A DNA stretch of 64,000 bases from Thiothrix nivea DSM 5205 (GCF_000260135.1 NZ_JH651384.1:2111693-2175692); one strand, 5' to 3'; positions 1 to 9,570 are shown, numbered from the stretch's first letter. Numbers and translations: made by a program. Notes: generated by a model from the sequence alone, not told the origin.

Positions 1-2248
1 GTGATTTCCTCTCCAGCATCAGCGATGACCGCCTCGGCCTCCGCGATCAAGGCGCTAACCTGATCGGTTTTCTGCTGGGCCTGCAGGAATAAAGGTAACT
101 GCGCCCGGAGTTCAGCGACAGCCTTGCCAATCTGCCGTGATACCCTGTCAGTGGCGGGTATCCCCCCCGACAGCACATGATTCAGCAAATCCTCGTGCAC
201 CCAGGCAAAATCGCCTAGCGCAAATGCGCCTGCCATCCGACCGCTACCTTTGAGGGTGTGGAAAGCACGCCGGATTTCAATCAGCAAGTTACGGTTTTCC
301 CGCGCCTTATCCCACTGCGGGTGAAGAATTGTCAGATTCTGGCAAATGTCGGTCACTTCTTCTGTGAAAATCTCGAAGATTTCCTCCCCCAACGCATCAC
401 GCAGACCGGGAGAGGTATCCTCGGCAATCAGACTGTTGCCAGACTGGAAAGGTTCGGGTTCCGGAAGCGTTGGTAAAGGTTCGTCGACATCGACTGTTGC
501 GCTTTTTTTTTTGCTTCGGCCTCGGCTTCCACTTCGTCCAGATCCACGTCGGCCAGCAAATCCAGTTGGCTAAACCCATCAAGTTCACGCAACTTGGCGA
601 AACCGGTGGGCAACAACGACAGATAGTCTTCATTTTGCAGGCGGGCAGAAACCGATGCCTCAAACAAGGTTAAAATATCCGCAAACGTGGACAATTCTTC
701 CTGTGACGGCTCCCGGTTCTGAGCCAGCAGATCCTCCCTGACGTAGCGTAGGGCGGTATCAACCATTGGCAGTAACTCGTCGGTATCAGCCACTTTTAAC
801 GCGCCACTGATATTTTCCAGCGAGGCAACCACCTCTTCCAGACAAACAAACGCCCACCCTTCCTTGTAGAAAGCCACCGTGCGTGACTGCGCCTTACCCA
901 GCTCGGTCAGGGTGGTGCGTAACAGACTGCGCTCACCGGAAGGATCCTGGGTGTCGCCGTCCTGACTGAATACATTGTCGGTCAGGTCATGGCCGGTTTC
1001 TGCGTATTCAGCCAAAATTTTCTCCAGCTTGGCGTAGTGGGTACTGATTTGCAGCATGGCGTCAAAATCCTGCGCCTGGCCACTGGCCGCTTTGGCCTGC
1101 AAGGTTTCTACCAGGTCAGCCGTCAGCTCGGCAGCACGTCCCAAACCCAGCATCGCCAGGGTGCTGGTCAGGCTACCGGTCTTGTCCGCCAGTTTGCCCA
1201 ACAGTTCCGGTTGCCGCGTTTTATCCTGCATACCGTCAAGAATGGTTTGCAAACCACGTAATTCATCTGTTACCGAAGTGGATACCGCGCGCCACAGATC
1301 ACGCCCAGGTGTGGTGTAATACTGGCGCAATTCCGACAGGGTTTCACCACGGGGCAAATAGACATCCAAGTGGTAAGCAGCCTTGACCTGATCGGTGACC
1401 TCTTCGCCACTATCCGCCAAACCGATGTAATACAGCAGGTTTTTAATCAACTCATCCGGCAGGCCACGCTCATAACGCTCTTCACCCTGCTCGCCAAAAC
1501 GGCGGATTTCCCGTTCCAGACGACCCATCAGCATCTTGACCGCCACACCGTGCTCCAGCCGCCCGTTTTCCAGCGCCGCGGCCAGACCAGCACTGATCCA
1601 CCACAACGAACGCAAGCGCCGTGACTGGTTCAGGCGGATCATGTTATCGGCAACCTTGCCCACCGCTTGTAACATGCGCTGAGGCTGATCATTACGGAAC
1701 CAGCCCAACAAGGCTTTTTGCAGGAAAAAGCGTAACTTGGTGCTGACCTGCTGCCGCTTTTCAGGTGGCAAGGCAATATATTCATCCGTGCCAATCAGGT
1801 CATTCCCGGCGTGCCCGCCTTCCGGCAGGAAAACCATGTGCTCGGACAATAACTCAACATCACGGGCAGCGCGCAGGTTGTTCAGCGTAGGCAGGATAAT
1901 GACAGGCAAATCTGCATAGCCTTCCTGCAAATGCTTAAGGTATTCGGATAACTGCAACATGCCTTCGGCGACAGCATCCCTGGCGGCTAGCAGATTTTCC
2001 ACCCGATCCTGGATCAATGCATCCAGCAGGCTGACGATTTCCTGGCAGAGTATATGCGCGCCATTGGCGCCCAACACTTCCAGTACGCCCTTGAGCTGGC
2101 GGCAGGTCTCACGGCTGGCGCTGAGTTCGCTTTTGTCTTCAGACTCTGCATAACGTCCAAACGCTTCGCGCCCACGCTCGATGGCCTGCTCAATATCAGC
2201 CATGATCCATCCGAGGCGGCTAGCCAAACTTGATTTGTCCGAAATCAT
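1..2248 (-). CDS. chpA: ChpA-type chemosensory histidine kinase, partial, frameshifted
   Basis: Last gene of the pilGHIJ-chpA cluster, which controls type IV pilus motility in gammaproteobacteria. The frame starting at 2248 runs about 580 residues with repeated helical Hpt-like segments, the first lacking an obvious phosphorylatable His. At 503-512 there is a run of ten T (A10 on the coding strand). The starting frame then ends within about 30 codons, at 428. The next frame continues without stops to the window edge and contains a true Hpt motif, RRAFHTLKGSGRMAGA, at about 210-255. One extra A, or two fewer, restores one protein. The kinase core and C-terminal receiver expected of ChpA lie outside the window. 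The shift may be a sequencing error, a mutation or transcriptional slippage. Confidence 0.85.
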
Positions 2249-2261
2249 ATTTCACCTGTCG

Positions 2262-3398
2262 TTATTGTTTTTCTTCGGCCAGATTGAAGTCCGCGATTGC
2301 ACCGCGCAAATCGGCAGCCGTTGCGTTCAGGTCAGCGACCAACGCCCTGGTTTCCTCACTGTAACGGGCGGTCTGTTGGGTAATTTCCTGGATGGCGTGC
2401 ATGGTGGAACCCACCTTTTCCGCCATCCCCGCCTGTTTACCGGCAGCATCAGAAATATTGCCGATCAGGCGCGCCAACCCGACGCTTACATCTTCCACTT
2501 CATCCAGCGCAGCACCCGCAGATTCGGCATTGCGGGCACCATCGACCACCTTGGCCGTGGTTTCTTCCATGGAAGCCATGACCTCGCTGGTATCCGCCTG
2601 CATGGTGCGGATCAGCACATCAATCTTGCGTGATGCCTCCCCTGCCTGCTGGGCAAGTTGCTGCATCTCGTCCGCCAAACGCCGGAAACCACCCTGGCTG
2701 CTGCTGCCCGCAGCCACCTGGCTGGAGCCGCTCTGGATGGATGCATTCAGCGCCAGGATGTTGGTCTGTTCCGCGATGTCGTTCATCAAACGCACAATGT
2801 CACCCACTTCCTGCGAACTTTCCCCCAGGCGCTTCAGGCGCTTGGAAGTGGCCTGGATTTTTTCGCGGATAGCCACCATATCGGCAATCGCAGCTCGCAC
2901 CGTATGCGCCCCCGCCTGCGAAATTTCCAGCGACTTGCGCGCCACTTCCGCCGAACTGGAGGCATTGCGCGACACCCGCTGGATGGATTTGGTCATGGTC
3001 GCGATTGCTGTTGTAGCCACCGCAATTTCATCGGCCTGACGCGAGGAGGAACCCGCCAGACTACTGACCCTGGTATCGGCATCCTGGGCAAAACCGGTCA
3101 GGCGGTTGGAGGTCAAATCCATCCGCACCACCAGGGTGCGCAGCGCATCCACCGCGTAATTGACAGCATCGGCAATCGCGCCGGTGACATCTTCGGTGAC
3201 AGTCGCGCGCATGGTCAGGTCACCATCCGCCAGTGAACTCATTTCATCCAGCAGGCGCAATACTGCCTGCTGTTGCTGGCGGGCATTCCCCGCCATGCGG
3301 GTACTGGCTGCGCGTTTCATGCGGAACAACAGCCCCACCAGCACCAATACTGTCAGCAGCAACACCGCAACCACGATTTGGTAGATGAGCGGACTCAT
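2262..3398 (-). CDS. pilJ: PilJ-like methyl-accepting chemotaxis protein, short form
   Basis: Transducer of the Pil-Chp pathway, expected to couple through the CheW-like PilI to the ChpA kinase. The start at 3398 is chosen because it forms an ATGA overlap with the pilI stop; an upstream in-frame Met would overlap pilI much further. The 378-residue protein has one N-terminal membrane helix (about residues 5-24) followed directly by a HAMP-like linker and the coiled-coil signalling domain. The large periplasmic domain of typical PilJ (about 680 aa) is absent. The hairpin tip reads NILALNASIQ and then a Ser/Gly/Gln-rich stretch before FRRLADEM, instead of the usual AxxAGExGRGFAVVADEV. Coupling may therefore be altered. 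Confidence 0.85.
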   Translation of the reverse strand: MSPLIYQIVVAVLLLTVLVLVGLLFRMKRAASTRMAGNARQQQQAVLRLLDEMSSLADGDLTMRATVTEDVTGAIADAVNYAVDALRTLVVRMDLTSNRLTGFAQDADTRVSSLAGSSSRQADEIAVATTAIATMTKSIQRVSRNASSSAEVARKSLEISQAGAHTVRAAIADMVAIREKIQATSKRLKRLGESSQEVGDIVRLMNDIAEQTNILALNASIQSGSSQVAAGSSSQGGFRRLADEMQQLAQQAGEASRKIDVLIRTMQADTSEVMASMEETTAKVVDGARNAESAGAALDEVEDVSVGLARLIGNISDAAGKQAGMAEKVGSTMHAIQEITQQTARYSEETRALVADLNATAADLRGAIADFNLAEEKQ

Positions 3399-3925
3399 GG
3401 CCGGATCTCCCCGACTTCCAGCGCGCTCACCAGTTTGCCAGCATCCAGCACGGCTACCGGTTGGCCATCCAGCAGCAACCACTGGCGGATGTAACGCACC
3501 CAGTCACCAGACGTATCTTGCGGCGGGTCACAGGCAGGTGTATCCGACCAGATATGCCGAACCCCTTCAAACTGGCCAGCCTGCAAGCCGAACCATTCTT
3601 CGCTGCCGCGTACCACAAATGCCCGCCCCGGCAGGGCCGTTGCCCCCTTCCCCAGTAGCAGCGCAGCCATATCGACCAGTGTCACCAGTTGGGCTCGGCA
3701 GTAGATGACGCCACTGACCCAAGCTGGCACGCCCCGAACACTGGCGATGGAAGCCGGTGTCACCACCTCCTCCACCTGCCCACTGGGAATCAGGCAGGTA
3801 AACTTCCCCACCTGCACCTGGAAGCCTGACCATTCCTGCAATTCCAGATGGCTGTCCTGGTGGGCACGGCGTTTCTTTTCCCGTAACAGCGCAAGGCCAG
3901 CCAATAACTCATAAGGGCTTGCCAT
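3395..3925 (-). CDS. pilI: CheW-like adaptor PilI
   Basis: A 176-residue CheW-domain protein (about residues 30-170). It probably bridges the PilJ receptor and the ChpA kinase in the cytoplasm. The domain shows the usual alternation of short beta strands, with GVPAWVSGVIYCRAQLVTLVDMAALL resembling the CheW segment that holds the receptor-contact loops. Its start codon overlaps the pilH stop by one base and its stop overlaps the pilJ start (ATGA), so it is translated within the pilGHIJ-chpA operon. The position between pilH and pilJ supports the assignment more strongly than sequence alone. Confidence 0.85.
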   Translation of the reverse strand: MASPYELLAGLALLREKKRRAHQDSHLELQEWSGFQVQVGKFTCLIPSGQVEEVVTPASIASVRGVPAWVSGVIYCRAQLVTLVDMAALLLGKGATALPGRAFVVRGSEEWFGLQAGQFEGVRHIWSDTPACDPPQDTSGDWVRYIRQWLLLDGQPVAVLDAGKLVSALEVGEIRP

Positions 3926-4305
3926 TACCGACGCGCCCCGGGCACAAACTGCTCAATCGTGCTGAGCAGCACCCTGGAATCCACCGGCTTGACCAAATAG
4001 GCTTTGGCTCCTTGGCGCAACGCCCACACCCGGTCAGTTTCCGTTGACTTGGAACTGCACACAACAATTGGGATATGCGCCGTCTCGGGTGCGCGCGTCA
4101 ATTCGCGGGTAGCCTGAAAACCATTCAGCAACGGCATGACCACATCCATCAGGATCACGTCTGGTTGACGCGCCTTGGCGACCTCTATCCCTTCCTGACC
4201 GTTACAGGCAACACTGACTTTGTAGCCTTTCTTTTCCAGCAGGACAGTAAAAATGCGGGTCTCCGCCAGGGAATCGTCAATAATCAGCACGTGCGGCTCT
4301 GCCAT
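3925..4305 (-). CDS. pilH: Response regulator PilH (single receiver domain)
   Basis: A 126-residue CheY-like protein made of one receiver domain. The acidic pair is in LIIDDS (about residues 8-12), the phospho-acceptor Asp is in VILMDVVMP (about residue 54), the conserved Ser/Thr is in VVCSSKS and the Lys is in YLVKPVD. In the Pil-Chp pathway PilH acts with PilG to set the balance of pilus extension and retraction. It lies 11 bp after pilG and overlaps pilI by one base, consistent with co-transcription. PilH rather than PilG is chosen by order in the cluster. Confidence 0.88.
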   Translation of the reverse strand: MAEPHVLIIDDSLAETRIFTVLLEKKGYKVSVACNGQEGIEVAKARQPDVILMDVVMPLLNGFQATRELTRAPETAHIPIVVCSSKSTETDRVWALRQGAKAYLVKPVDSRVLLSTIEQFVPGARR

Positions 4306-4316
4306 ATGTCCCCCTT

Positions 4317-4799
4317 TCAGTCATCCACAAGGTCGATCGGAGGGAGAGCCTGCTTGATCGGGGCATCTTTGCTTGGCTTGGCGCTGACTTCCGGAATCAC
4401 GACGTGCGTATGGATAGCCGTCAGCAAATCTTCCTTGGTGAATGGTTTGGTAAGGTATTTGTCGGAACCGGCCAGACGCCCCCGCGCCATGTCGAAAATG
4501 CTGTCCTTACTGGACAGCAGAATGACCGGGGTATCCCGGTATTGCCGGTTGGCCTTGATCAGGGCGCAGGTCTGGTAACCATCCAGCCGTGGCATCATGA
4601 TGTCGACGAAAATGACATCCGGCTTGAAAGAGGCGATTTTTGCCAATGACTCAAAACCATCACCTGCGGTCACGACCCAACAACCTTCCTCACTGAGCAA
4701 AACCTCAGCAGTACGCAGGATAGTCTTGCTGTCATCCACCACCACGACTTTCAGGCCGGTCAGGTCGCGTTTGGGCACATTGTTCTGGGAATCGGACAT
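4317..4799 (-). CDS. pilG: Response regulator PilG
   Basis: First gene of the chemosensory operon: a 160-residue receiver-domain protein. The phosphorylation-site region is DVIFVDIMMPRLDGYQ and the switch Lys is in YLTKPF; a short Pro/Lys/Asp-rich tail follows the receiver. PilG is the output regulator that promotes pilus extension in known Pil-Chp systems. The upstream gap to the divergently unrelated metallophosphoesterase end (4800-4973, 174 bp) should hold the operon promoter, but I cannot pick convincing -35/-10 boxes by eye. Confidence 0.87.
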   Translation of the reverse strand: MSDSQNNVPKRDLTGLKVVVVDDSKTILRTAEVLLSEEGCWVVTAGDGFESLAKIASFKPDVIFVDIMMPRLDGYQTCALIKANRQYRDTPVILLSSKDSIFDMARGRLAGSDKYLTKPFTKEDLLTAIHTHVVIPEVSAKPSKDAPIKQALPPIDLVDD

Positions 4800-4973
4800 A
4801 ATTTTTCACAGCTCGTTGTTTTTCTAATTATTTTCAGAGCATCCGGGCGACCGGGCAAGGGTGTGCTTACAGAAGGTGTGGAAGCCACGACGGGAAGCCT
4901 CCCTCAATGCTCTTAATCTACACACACAGTTTACTGAAACGGCGGCAATAGCCAAACCCTTTCAGATAAAACG

Positions 4974-5837
4974 TCATGCCGCCAGCGGATAATAATCGCC
5001 TGCCACCAGCGTGACATGGGTAATTTCCGGCGCGCAATTGCGGCGGATCGGTAAACCGGTAGAACCAATACCTCGGCTGGTGTAAATCCACGACTCATTG
5101 ACCCGGTGCAAACCCTGCACGTATTTGCGGCCAAGATAGGGGCGAATGAACGGTTTGCCCGGCTTGATCTGTACCTGCCCACCGTGCGTATGCCCAGAGA
5201 GTTGCAGGGAAATACGGGTATCTCCTGCATACCAGTCAATCATGTCTGGCTCGTGCGCCAGCAGGATGACCGGCTTGTCGCCACGTAATTTATCCAGCGT
5301 TGCCCGGATGTCGGGCTTGCCCAGCCAGCCATCATCAATCCCGGCCAGATGTATGACGCCACTGCCGTGCTGGATATCCAGACCTTCATTGCGCAATACC
5401 GGAATGTCGTGCTTGACGAAGGTTTCCTCAATCAGCACAGGGTCAGTCTTGATGTCGTGATTACCCATGACGGCGAACACGCCATAACAGGCATTCAGCT
5501 TCGCCAATACCGGCACCAGATCAAGAATATCCTCTTCGTCGTGCCAAACGTAATCACCGGTCAGCACCACCAGGTCAGGCTTGAGGGCATTGGTTTTTTC
5601 CACAGCCCGTTCAATGTGCTCCACCTGGGTGTAAGGCCGCAGATGCATGTCGGTAAGCTGTACGATGGTAAAACCTTCCAGCGCAGGCGGCAGGTTTTTC
5701 ACCGGAATTTCCACAAACTCCTCTACCAACCAGCGGATTTCGTTAGCCCGTTCGGCATGACGGTCATCGTGGAAATAGTTCATACGCCCAATTCGGTTCA
5801 ATACCCGCTGTGGCGTCTTCGCTGCCGTTTTCAACAT
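4974..5837 (-). CDS. Calcineurin-like metallophosphoesterase (YkuE/YaeI type)
   Basis: A 287-residue protein with all five metallophosphoesterase blocks in order: QLTDMHL (D-x-H), TGDYVW, MGNHD, LLAHEPD and SGHTHGGQ. These bind a dinuclear metal centre. The spacing and the C-terminal GHTHGGQ followed by IYTSRGIGSTGLPIR place it in the YkuE/YaeI-like group that cleaves phosphoester bonds of lipid or nucleotide substrates; the substrate is not evident. No signal peptide is seen. It starts 15 bp after the flavin reductase gene stop, so the two may be co-transcribed. Confidence 0.85.
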   Translation of the reverse strand: MLKTAAKTPQRVLNRIGRMNYFHDDRHAERANEIRWLVEEFVEIPVKNLPPALEGFTIVQLTDMHLRPYTQVEHIERAVEKTNALKPDLVVLTGDYVWHDEEDILDLVPVLAKLNACYGVFAVMGNHDIKTDPVLIEETFVKHDIPVLRNEGLDIQHGSGVIHLAGIDDGWLGKPDIRATLDKLRGDKPVILLAHEPDMIDWYAGDTRISLQLSGHTHGGQVQIKPGKPFIRPYLGRKYVQGLHRVNESWIYTSRGIGSTGLPIRRNCAPEITHVTLVAGDYYPLAA

Positions 5838-5852
5838 GTTGTTAGCCTCGTT

Positions 5853-6467
5853 TTACATGCCATTCCGGAACATTTCCGTATGGGTGACGCCACTGGCGCG
5901 CACTACCTTCAGCGCTTCGGCATAAGCACTCAAGATCCCCCCAGCATAGACAATACGCTGACGAAAATAATTGTCTGCATCCGGATTGTTCTTGTCTGTA
6001 TCCGCATTTAGAACCGACTCTACATTGCGCACGATAATATGTTCAGGGATATAACACAGGCGGTTATTCTTGTAACTGCTCATTCGCAATTCCGCGACCG
6101 GATATGCACCGCCATCGCCGGAAGATACCGTCACAATCAGGGCAGGCTTATGCGCCAGTTCGCCTGCTCCCCACAACAAAAAGAAATTTTTCAATCCCGC
6201 CGGGACTTGCCCATGCCACTCGGGGGAGATAATCACGAAACCATCACTGGTGGCCAGTTTTTCCGACAAAGGGTTGAGTAGCGCTTGCCATTGTTCATCA
6301 CCATTCCAGATGCCTTCATCCCACAACGGCAGTGGATTGCCTGCCAAGGTAAAAACTTCGGTTTCAGTCGCCTGCTGGTTGTCCAGCAATGACTGGGCAA
6401 TATGGCGAGCCACTTTTTCACTTTGCGAGCTTTCGCGATGGCTGCCACTGATAAGCATGATTTTCAT
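5853..6467 (-). CDS. NADPH-dependent FMN reductase-like flavoprotein
   Basis: A 204-residue flavodoxin-fold protein. The N-terminal MKIMLISGSHRESSQS matches the FMN phosphate-binding loop of NADPH-dependent FMN reductases (SsuE/ChrR/YieF-like). The central ISPEWHGQVPAGLKNFF corresponds to the P-Y-x-x-x-P-x-x-LKN flavin site, with W-H replacing the usual Y-N. Its role could be flavin or quinone reduction or azoreductase activity. It precedes the metallophosphoesterase on the same strand. A strong terminator-like hairpin lies just upstream at 6486-6512 and separates it from dsrE2. Confidence 0.8.
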   Translation of the reverse strand: MKIMLISGSHRESSQSEKVARHIAQSLLDNQQATETEVFTLAGNPLPLWDEGIWNGDEQWQALLNPLSEKLATSDGFVIISPEWHGQVPAGLKNFFLLWGAGELAHKPALIVTVSSGDGGAYPVAELRMSSYKNNRLCYIPEHIIVRNVESVLNADTDKNNPDADNYFRQRIVYAGGILSAYAEALKVVRASGVTHTEMFRNGM

Positions 6468-6485
6468 GATTCGATCCCTCCATGT

Positions 6486-6512
6486 AAAAAGCCGGGGTAT
6501 ACCCGGCTTTTT
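6486..6512. terminator. Bidirectional rho-independent terminator
   Basis: AAAAAGCCGGGTATACCCGGCTTTTT-like hairpin: a GC-rich stem GCCGGG/CCCGGC around a GTAT-type loop, with A5 on one side and T5 on the other, so it can act on both strands. It lies between the stop of the minus-strand dsrE2-like gene (6540) and the start of the flavin reductase gene (6467), and should end transcription of the rhodanese-dsrE2 pair. Confidence 0.85.
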
Positions 6513-6539
6513 ACTGACTGTCCAATAAGCCTTGCGGAA

Positions 6540-7001
6540 TCAGATGAACAGGCAGATGTCAGATTCACCGGCGAATTCGAAGAATGCCGCAGCACCTGCG
6601 TATTCAACGCCATCAATGAACTCCTTGTGATCCATTTCGAACAGATCCACCGTCATCTGGCAAGCGATGAATTTGACATCAGCTTCCTGACACAGATCAC
6701 GCAACTCTTTCAGGTCGGCAACGCCTTTGTCAGCCATCTTCTTTTTCATCATGGCGGTCATCATGCCCTGCATACCTGGCAGCGCCTGCAACAGGACTGG
6801 CATCGGCATCGGCATCGGCATACCGGGGTTGCCGAGGGAAGTGACTTGCAGGTCAGGCTCTTTCTTCAACAGTTGCAGGCCGTAGAAAGTGAAGAAAATC
6901 TGTACGTCATAACCAAGCGCCGCCGCTGTAGAGGCCAGAATAAATGGAGGGTAGCCCCAATCCAGGGTACCTTTGGTTGCGATGATAGCCAGCTTTTTCA
7001 T
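6540..7001 (-). CDS. DsrE/F-family sulfur carrier, DsrE2-like
   Basis: A 153-residue member of the DsrE/DsrF family that moves sulfane sulfur in the cytoplasm of sulfur oxidisers. The N-terminus MKKLAIIATKGTLDWGYPPFIL and the later VKFIACQMTVDLFEM match DsrE2-type proteins, in which the Cys of ACxM is the persulfide carrier. A short Met-Pro alternation (four MP dipeptides, about residues 60-67) sits in the variable middle. The gene follows a rhodanese gene on the same strand with 91 bp between them. In many sulfur oxidisers rhd, tusA and dsrE2 form a cluster; no tusA is seen here. Confidence 0.82.
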   Translation of the reverse strand: MKKLAIIATKGTLDWGYPPFILASTAAALGYDVQIFFTFYGLQLLKKEPDLQVTSLGNPGMPMPMPMPVLLQALPGMQGMMTAMMKKKMADKGVADLKELRDLCQEADVKFIACQMTVDLFEMDHKEFIDGVEYAGAAAFFEFAGESDICLFI

Positions 7002-7092
7002 GCTTCGTGTCTCACGGATAATTTACAATTCACAGGCCAGCGTAGGCCCACCTCTCTCAAATAGCGCCATCACTATATCAGAATTATCTGAA

Positions 7093-7425
7093 TTAGGCAG
7101 CGTTCGGCAGCACAACCTTCATGCCGGACTGATACCAACCAAAAATGCCGCCACGCAGGTTGATGGCATCAATCCCGGTATTTTGTTTCAGGAACATGCA
7201 CGCCTGCGCGGAACGCGCGCCACTGCGGCAATAGAAGACGATAGTTTCATCTTTCGGCAGATCATTCATTCGCATCGGCAGGGTGTGCAGGGGCATGAAC
7301 TCGGAACCCTCAATAATCCCCTGCGCCACTTCAGAAGCGGAACGCACATCAATCAGACGCACTTTTTCATCCGAATCCAGCAACTTTTTCAAACCGGCGG
7401 CATCAACTTCACGAATCCCAAACAT
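7093..7425 (-). CDS. Single-domain rhodanese sulfurtransferase
   Basis: About 110 residues forming one rhodanese domain with the active-site loop YCRSGARS (catalytic Cys). The start at 7425 is preferred over 7443 because AGGG sits at normal Shine-Dalgarno spacing before it. It lies upstream of the dsrE2-like gene on the same strand. That suggests transfer of sulfane sulfur from the rhodanese persulfide to DsrE2, as in rhd-tusA-dsrE2 clusters. No export signal is seen, so it should be cytoplasmic. Confidence 0.85.
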   Translation of the reverse strand: MFGIREVDAAGLKKLLDSDEKVRLIDVRSASEVAQGIIEGSEFMPLHTLPMRMNDLPKDETIVFYCRSGARSAQACMFLKQNTGIDAINLRGGIFGWYQSGMKVVLPNAA

Positions 7426-7521
7426 AAGAACCCTGCATCCCAATAAATATTAAAACTTGCTTATATTCTAATTGAGATGTATCAACTGTCAAGAACCCAT
7501 GGCATGTAATATAGTGAATGC

Positions 7522-8949
7522 ATGAAATACATCACCTTCCACAGCCTTTTGCTTTCCGGCCTGACCGCAGGCTCCTTGACAGTTGCCTCCGCTGGCCTTG
7601 ACCTCAATATTCCGGACATGAACATCCCCGACCTCGGCGACCCGGCCAGCAGCACGCTCAGCAGCTCGGAAGAGTCTGCGCTTGGCTTAAAACTGCTGCG
7701 GGAATTGCGTGGCAGCCAACCTGTAGTAGAAGACCCGGAGCTGAGCGGCTGGTTGCGTGCGCTGGGCAACCGTCTGGCCACCCACGCCCCCGGCGGCGGC
7801 AATTACTATTTCCTGATCGTTAAAAACTCTGAAATCAATGCTTATGCCATGCCCGGCGGGGTGATCGTCATCCATTCTGGCTTGATCCTCAGCACCAGTT
7901 CTGAAAGCGAGCTGGCTGCCGTCATTGCCCACGAAATCGCCCATGTTTCCCAGCGCCACATTGCGCGGATGCTGACAGACCAACGAGGCAGCCCGCTACT
8001 GACCGGCCTTGGGGTACTGGCCGGGGCAGCCGCCGCCAGCAAAAGCCCGGATGCCGCCCAAGCCATCATTACCGGCACCATCGCCAGCCAGGCACAACGG
8101 CAACTGGCTTTCAGCCGCCAGATGGAAACGGAAGCCGACCGCAGTGGCCTGCGCATCCTTGCCGCCGCCGGGCTGAATCCACAAGCCATGCCTGCTTTCC
8201 TGGAAAAGCTTGACCGACGCACTTCCGACCTGCACGGCGACATCACCCAATACCTGCGCTCCCACCCATTAAGCATTGACCGGCTCAGTGACACCCGTTC
8301 CCGCGCCAACCAACTGGGGCAACGCGCGGCGCGCGAAGACAGCGACTACCTGTATGCCAGGGAAAAATTACGCGCACTGACTGCACCCGGCTCAACCGCC
8401 GTGACGGCAGACGATACCCAACTGGCGCAATACGCCCAGGCAATCCGCTTGTTGCGCAAAGGCAACAGTAATGCTGCCTTGCAAACGCTGGGGACGCGAC
8501 CACGCCCACTACCGGCAACCCTCGCGCTGGCGGAAGCGCTGAATGCCGCCCAACGTCATGCTGAGACCGAAAAGCTGCTCACGCCACTGGCCAGCGCCTA
8601 TCCGGGGCAGGAAGCCATCCTTGTCCTGCTGGCAGAAGCTTTGCTGGCCACCCAAAAGGCTACACAAGCCTGGCAATTGTTTAGCCGCAGCCATTTTTCT
8701 GAACAAACCAGCCTCGAATTTCTGGATATGCGCCAACGCGTTGCCGAACAGGCGGGCCAACCCGCTGAAGCTTACCGCTCCGCCGCTGAGCGCAGCATCC
8801 GTATGGGTGAATACAAGCACGCCCGTGCCATTCTGGAACAAGCGTCGCGGCTACCCGGCATTCCGGCACAAACAGCTGCCCGCCTGCAAGCCATGACCCT
8901 CGACATCAAGCGGATGGAAACTCAGGAAAAGCAGCTCGACAAATTTTGA
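7522..8949 (+). CDS. bepA: M48-family metalloprotease with TPR domain (BepA-like)
   Basis: A 475-residue exported zinc protease. A signal peptide (MKYITFHSLLLSGLTAGSLTVASA) is followed by an M48 peptidase domain with HEIAHVSQRH (HExxH) at about residues 138-147 and the downstream Glu ligand in METEADRSGL. The C-terminal half is helical and TPR-like. BepA (formerly YfgC) acts in the periplasm on stalled outer-membrane beta-barrel proteins such as LptD. It is transcribed alone, divergently from the rhodanese pair. Confidence 0.85.
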   Translation: MKYITFHSLLLSGLTAGSLTVASAGLDLNIPDMNIPDLGDPASSTLSSSEESALGLKLLRELRGSQPVVEDPELSGWLRALGNRLATHAPGGGNYYFLIVKNSEINAYAMPGGVIVIHSGLILSTSSESELAAVIAHEIAHVSQRHIARMLTDQRGSPLLTGLGVLAGAAAASKSPDAAQAIITGTIASQAQRQLAFSRQMETEADRSGLRILAAAGLNPQAMPAFLEKLDRRTSDLHGDITQYLRSHPLSIDRLSDTRSRANQLGQRAAREDSDYLYAREKLRALTAPGSTAVTADDTQLAQYAQAIRLLRKGNSNAALQTLGTRPRPLPATLALAEALNAAQRHAETEKLLTPLASAYPGQEAILVLLAEALLATQKATQAWQLFSRSHFSEQTSLEFLDMRQRVAEQAGQPAEAYRSAAERSIRMGEYKHARAILEQASRLPGIPAQTAARLQAMTLDIKRMETQEKQLDKF

Positions 8950-9152
8950 GCTATTTGATAAATATCAATATATTATTATATACTTATAAATAGTTGGTTT
9001 TATTAAAGTTTTTTTGCGTGATTTACCACAATCGGTTAAGCTGCATGTCCGGCTATTGATATATCTCAAGACTCGGGGAGTGCGCCTTGCGCATTTGCCC
9101 GCAGTGCTTGAGCCATGTTTTTAGAGATGTTTCTGTTAGAGAGGAGGTAACC

Positions 9153-9542
9153 ATGCGGAAATTTTTTCGCATCCTGGCGATTACTGCGTCAGTCTCGGTA
9201 CTGGCGGTAAGCGCCGGTTTCCAGTCTGCTTACGCGGCTGATGACGCCAAGCAAGAAGAAAAGAAAATGACCCCGGCTGATGAGGGCAAGGAAATTGCGT
9301 TCGACCGCAAGCTGGGTAATTGCCTTGCCTGCCACATGATCGCTGGCGGTGACATGACTGGCAATATCGGCCCACCGCTGATTGGGATGGCCGCCCGTTT
9401 CCCTGACAAGGAAAAACTGCGTGCGCAAATCTATGACGCCCGCGTCGCCAACCCCGACACCATCATGATCCCGTTCGGGCCGATGGGCGTACTGAACGAC
9501 GAACAGATTGACAAGGTCGTTGAATACATTTCAACACTTTAA
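9153..9542 (+). CDS. soxX: SoxX, c-type cytochrome subunit of SoxAX
   Basis: First gene of the soxXYZA operon. The start at 9153 follows a strong GAGGAGGT ribosome site; an upstream in-frame start lacks one. The 129-residue protein has a Sec signal peptide ending near AYA-AD and one heme site, CLACH, in KLGNCLACHMIAGGD. The later MIPFGPMGVL supplies the Met axial-ligand region. With SoxA it forms the periplasmic cytochrome that oxidatively couples thiosulfate to the SoxY cysteine. The 203-bp upstream gap is AT-rich and holds a possible sigma-70 promoter near 9014-9042 (TTGCGT, 17 bp, TAAGCT). The GGAATA element found at soxB is absent. Confidence 0.92.
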   Translation: MRKFFRILAITASVSVLAVSAGFQSAYAADDAKQEEKKMTPADEGKEIAFDRKLGNCLACHMIAGGDMTGNIGPPLIGMAARFPDKEKLRAQIYDARVANPDTIMIPFGPMGVLNDEQIDKVVEYISTL

Positions 9543-9570
9543 CGGACGAACTTGCCAATAAAATTCTGGA

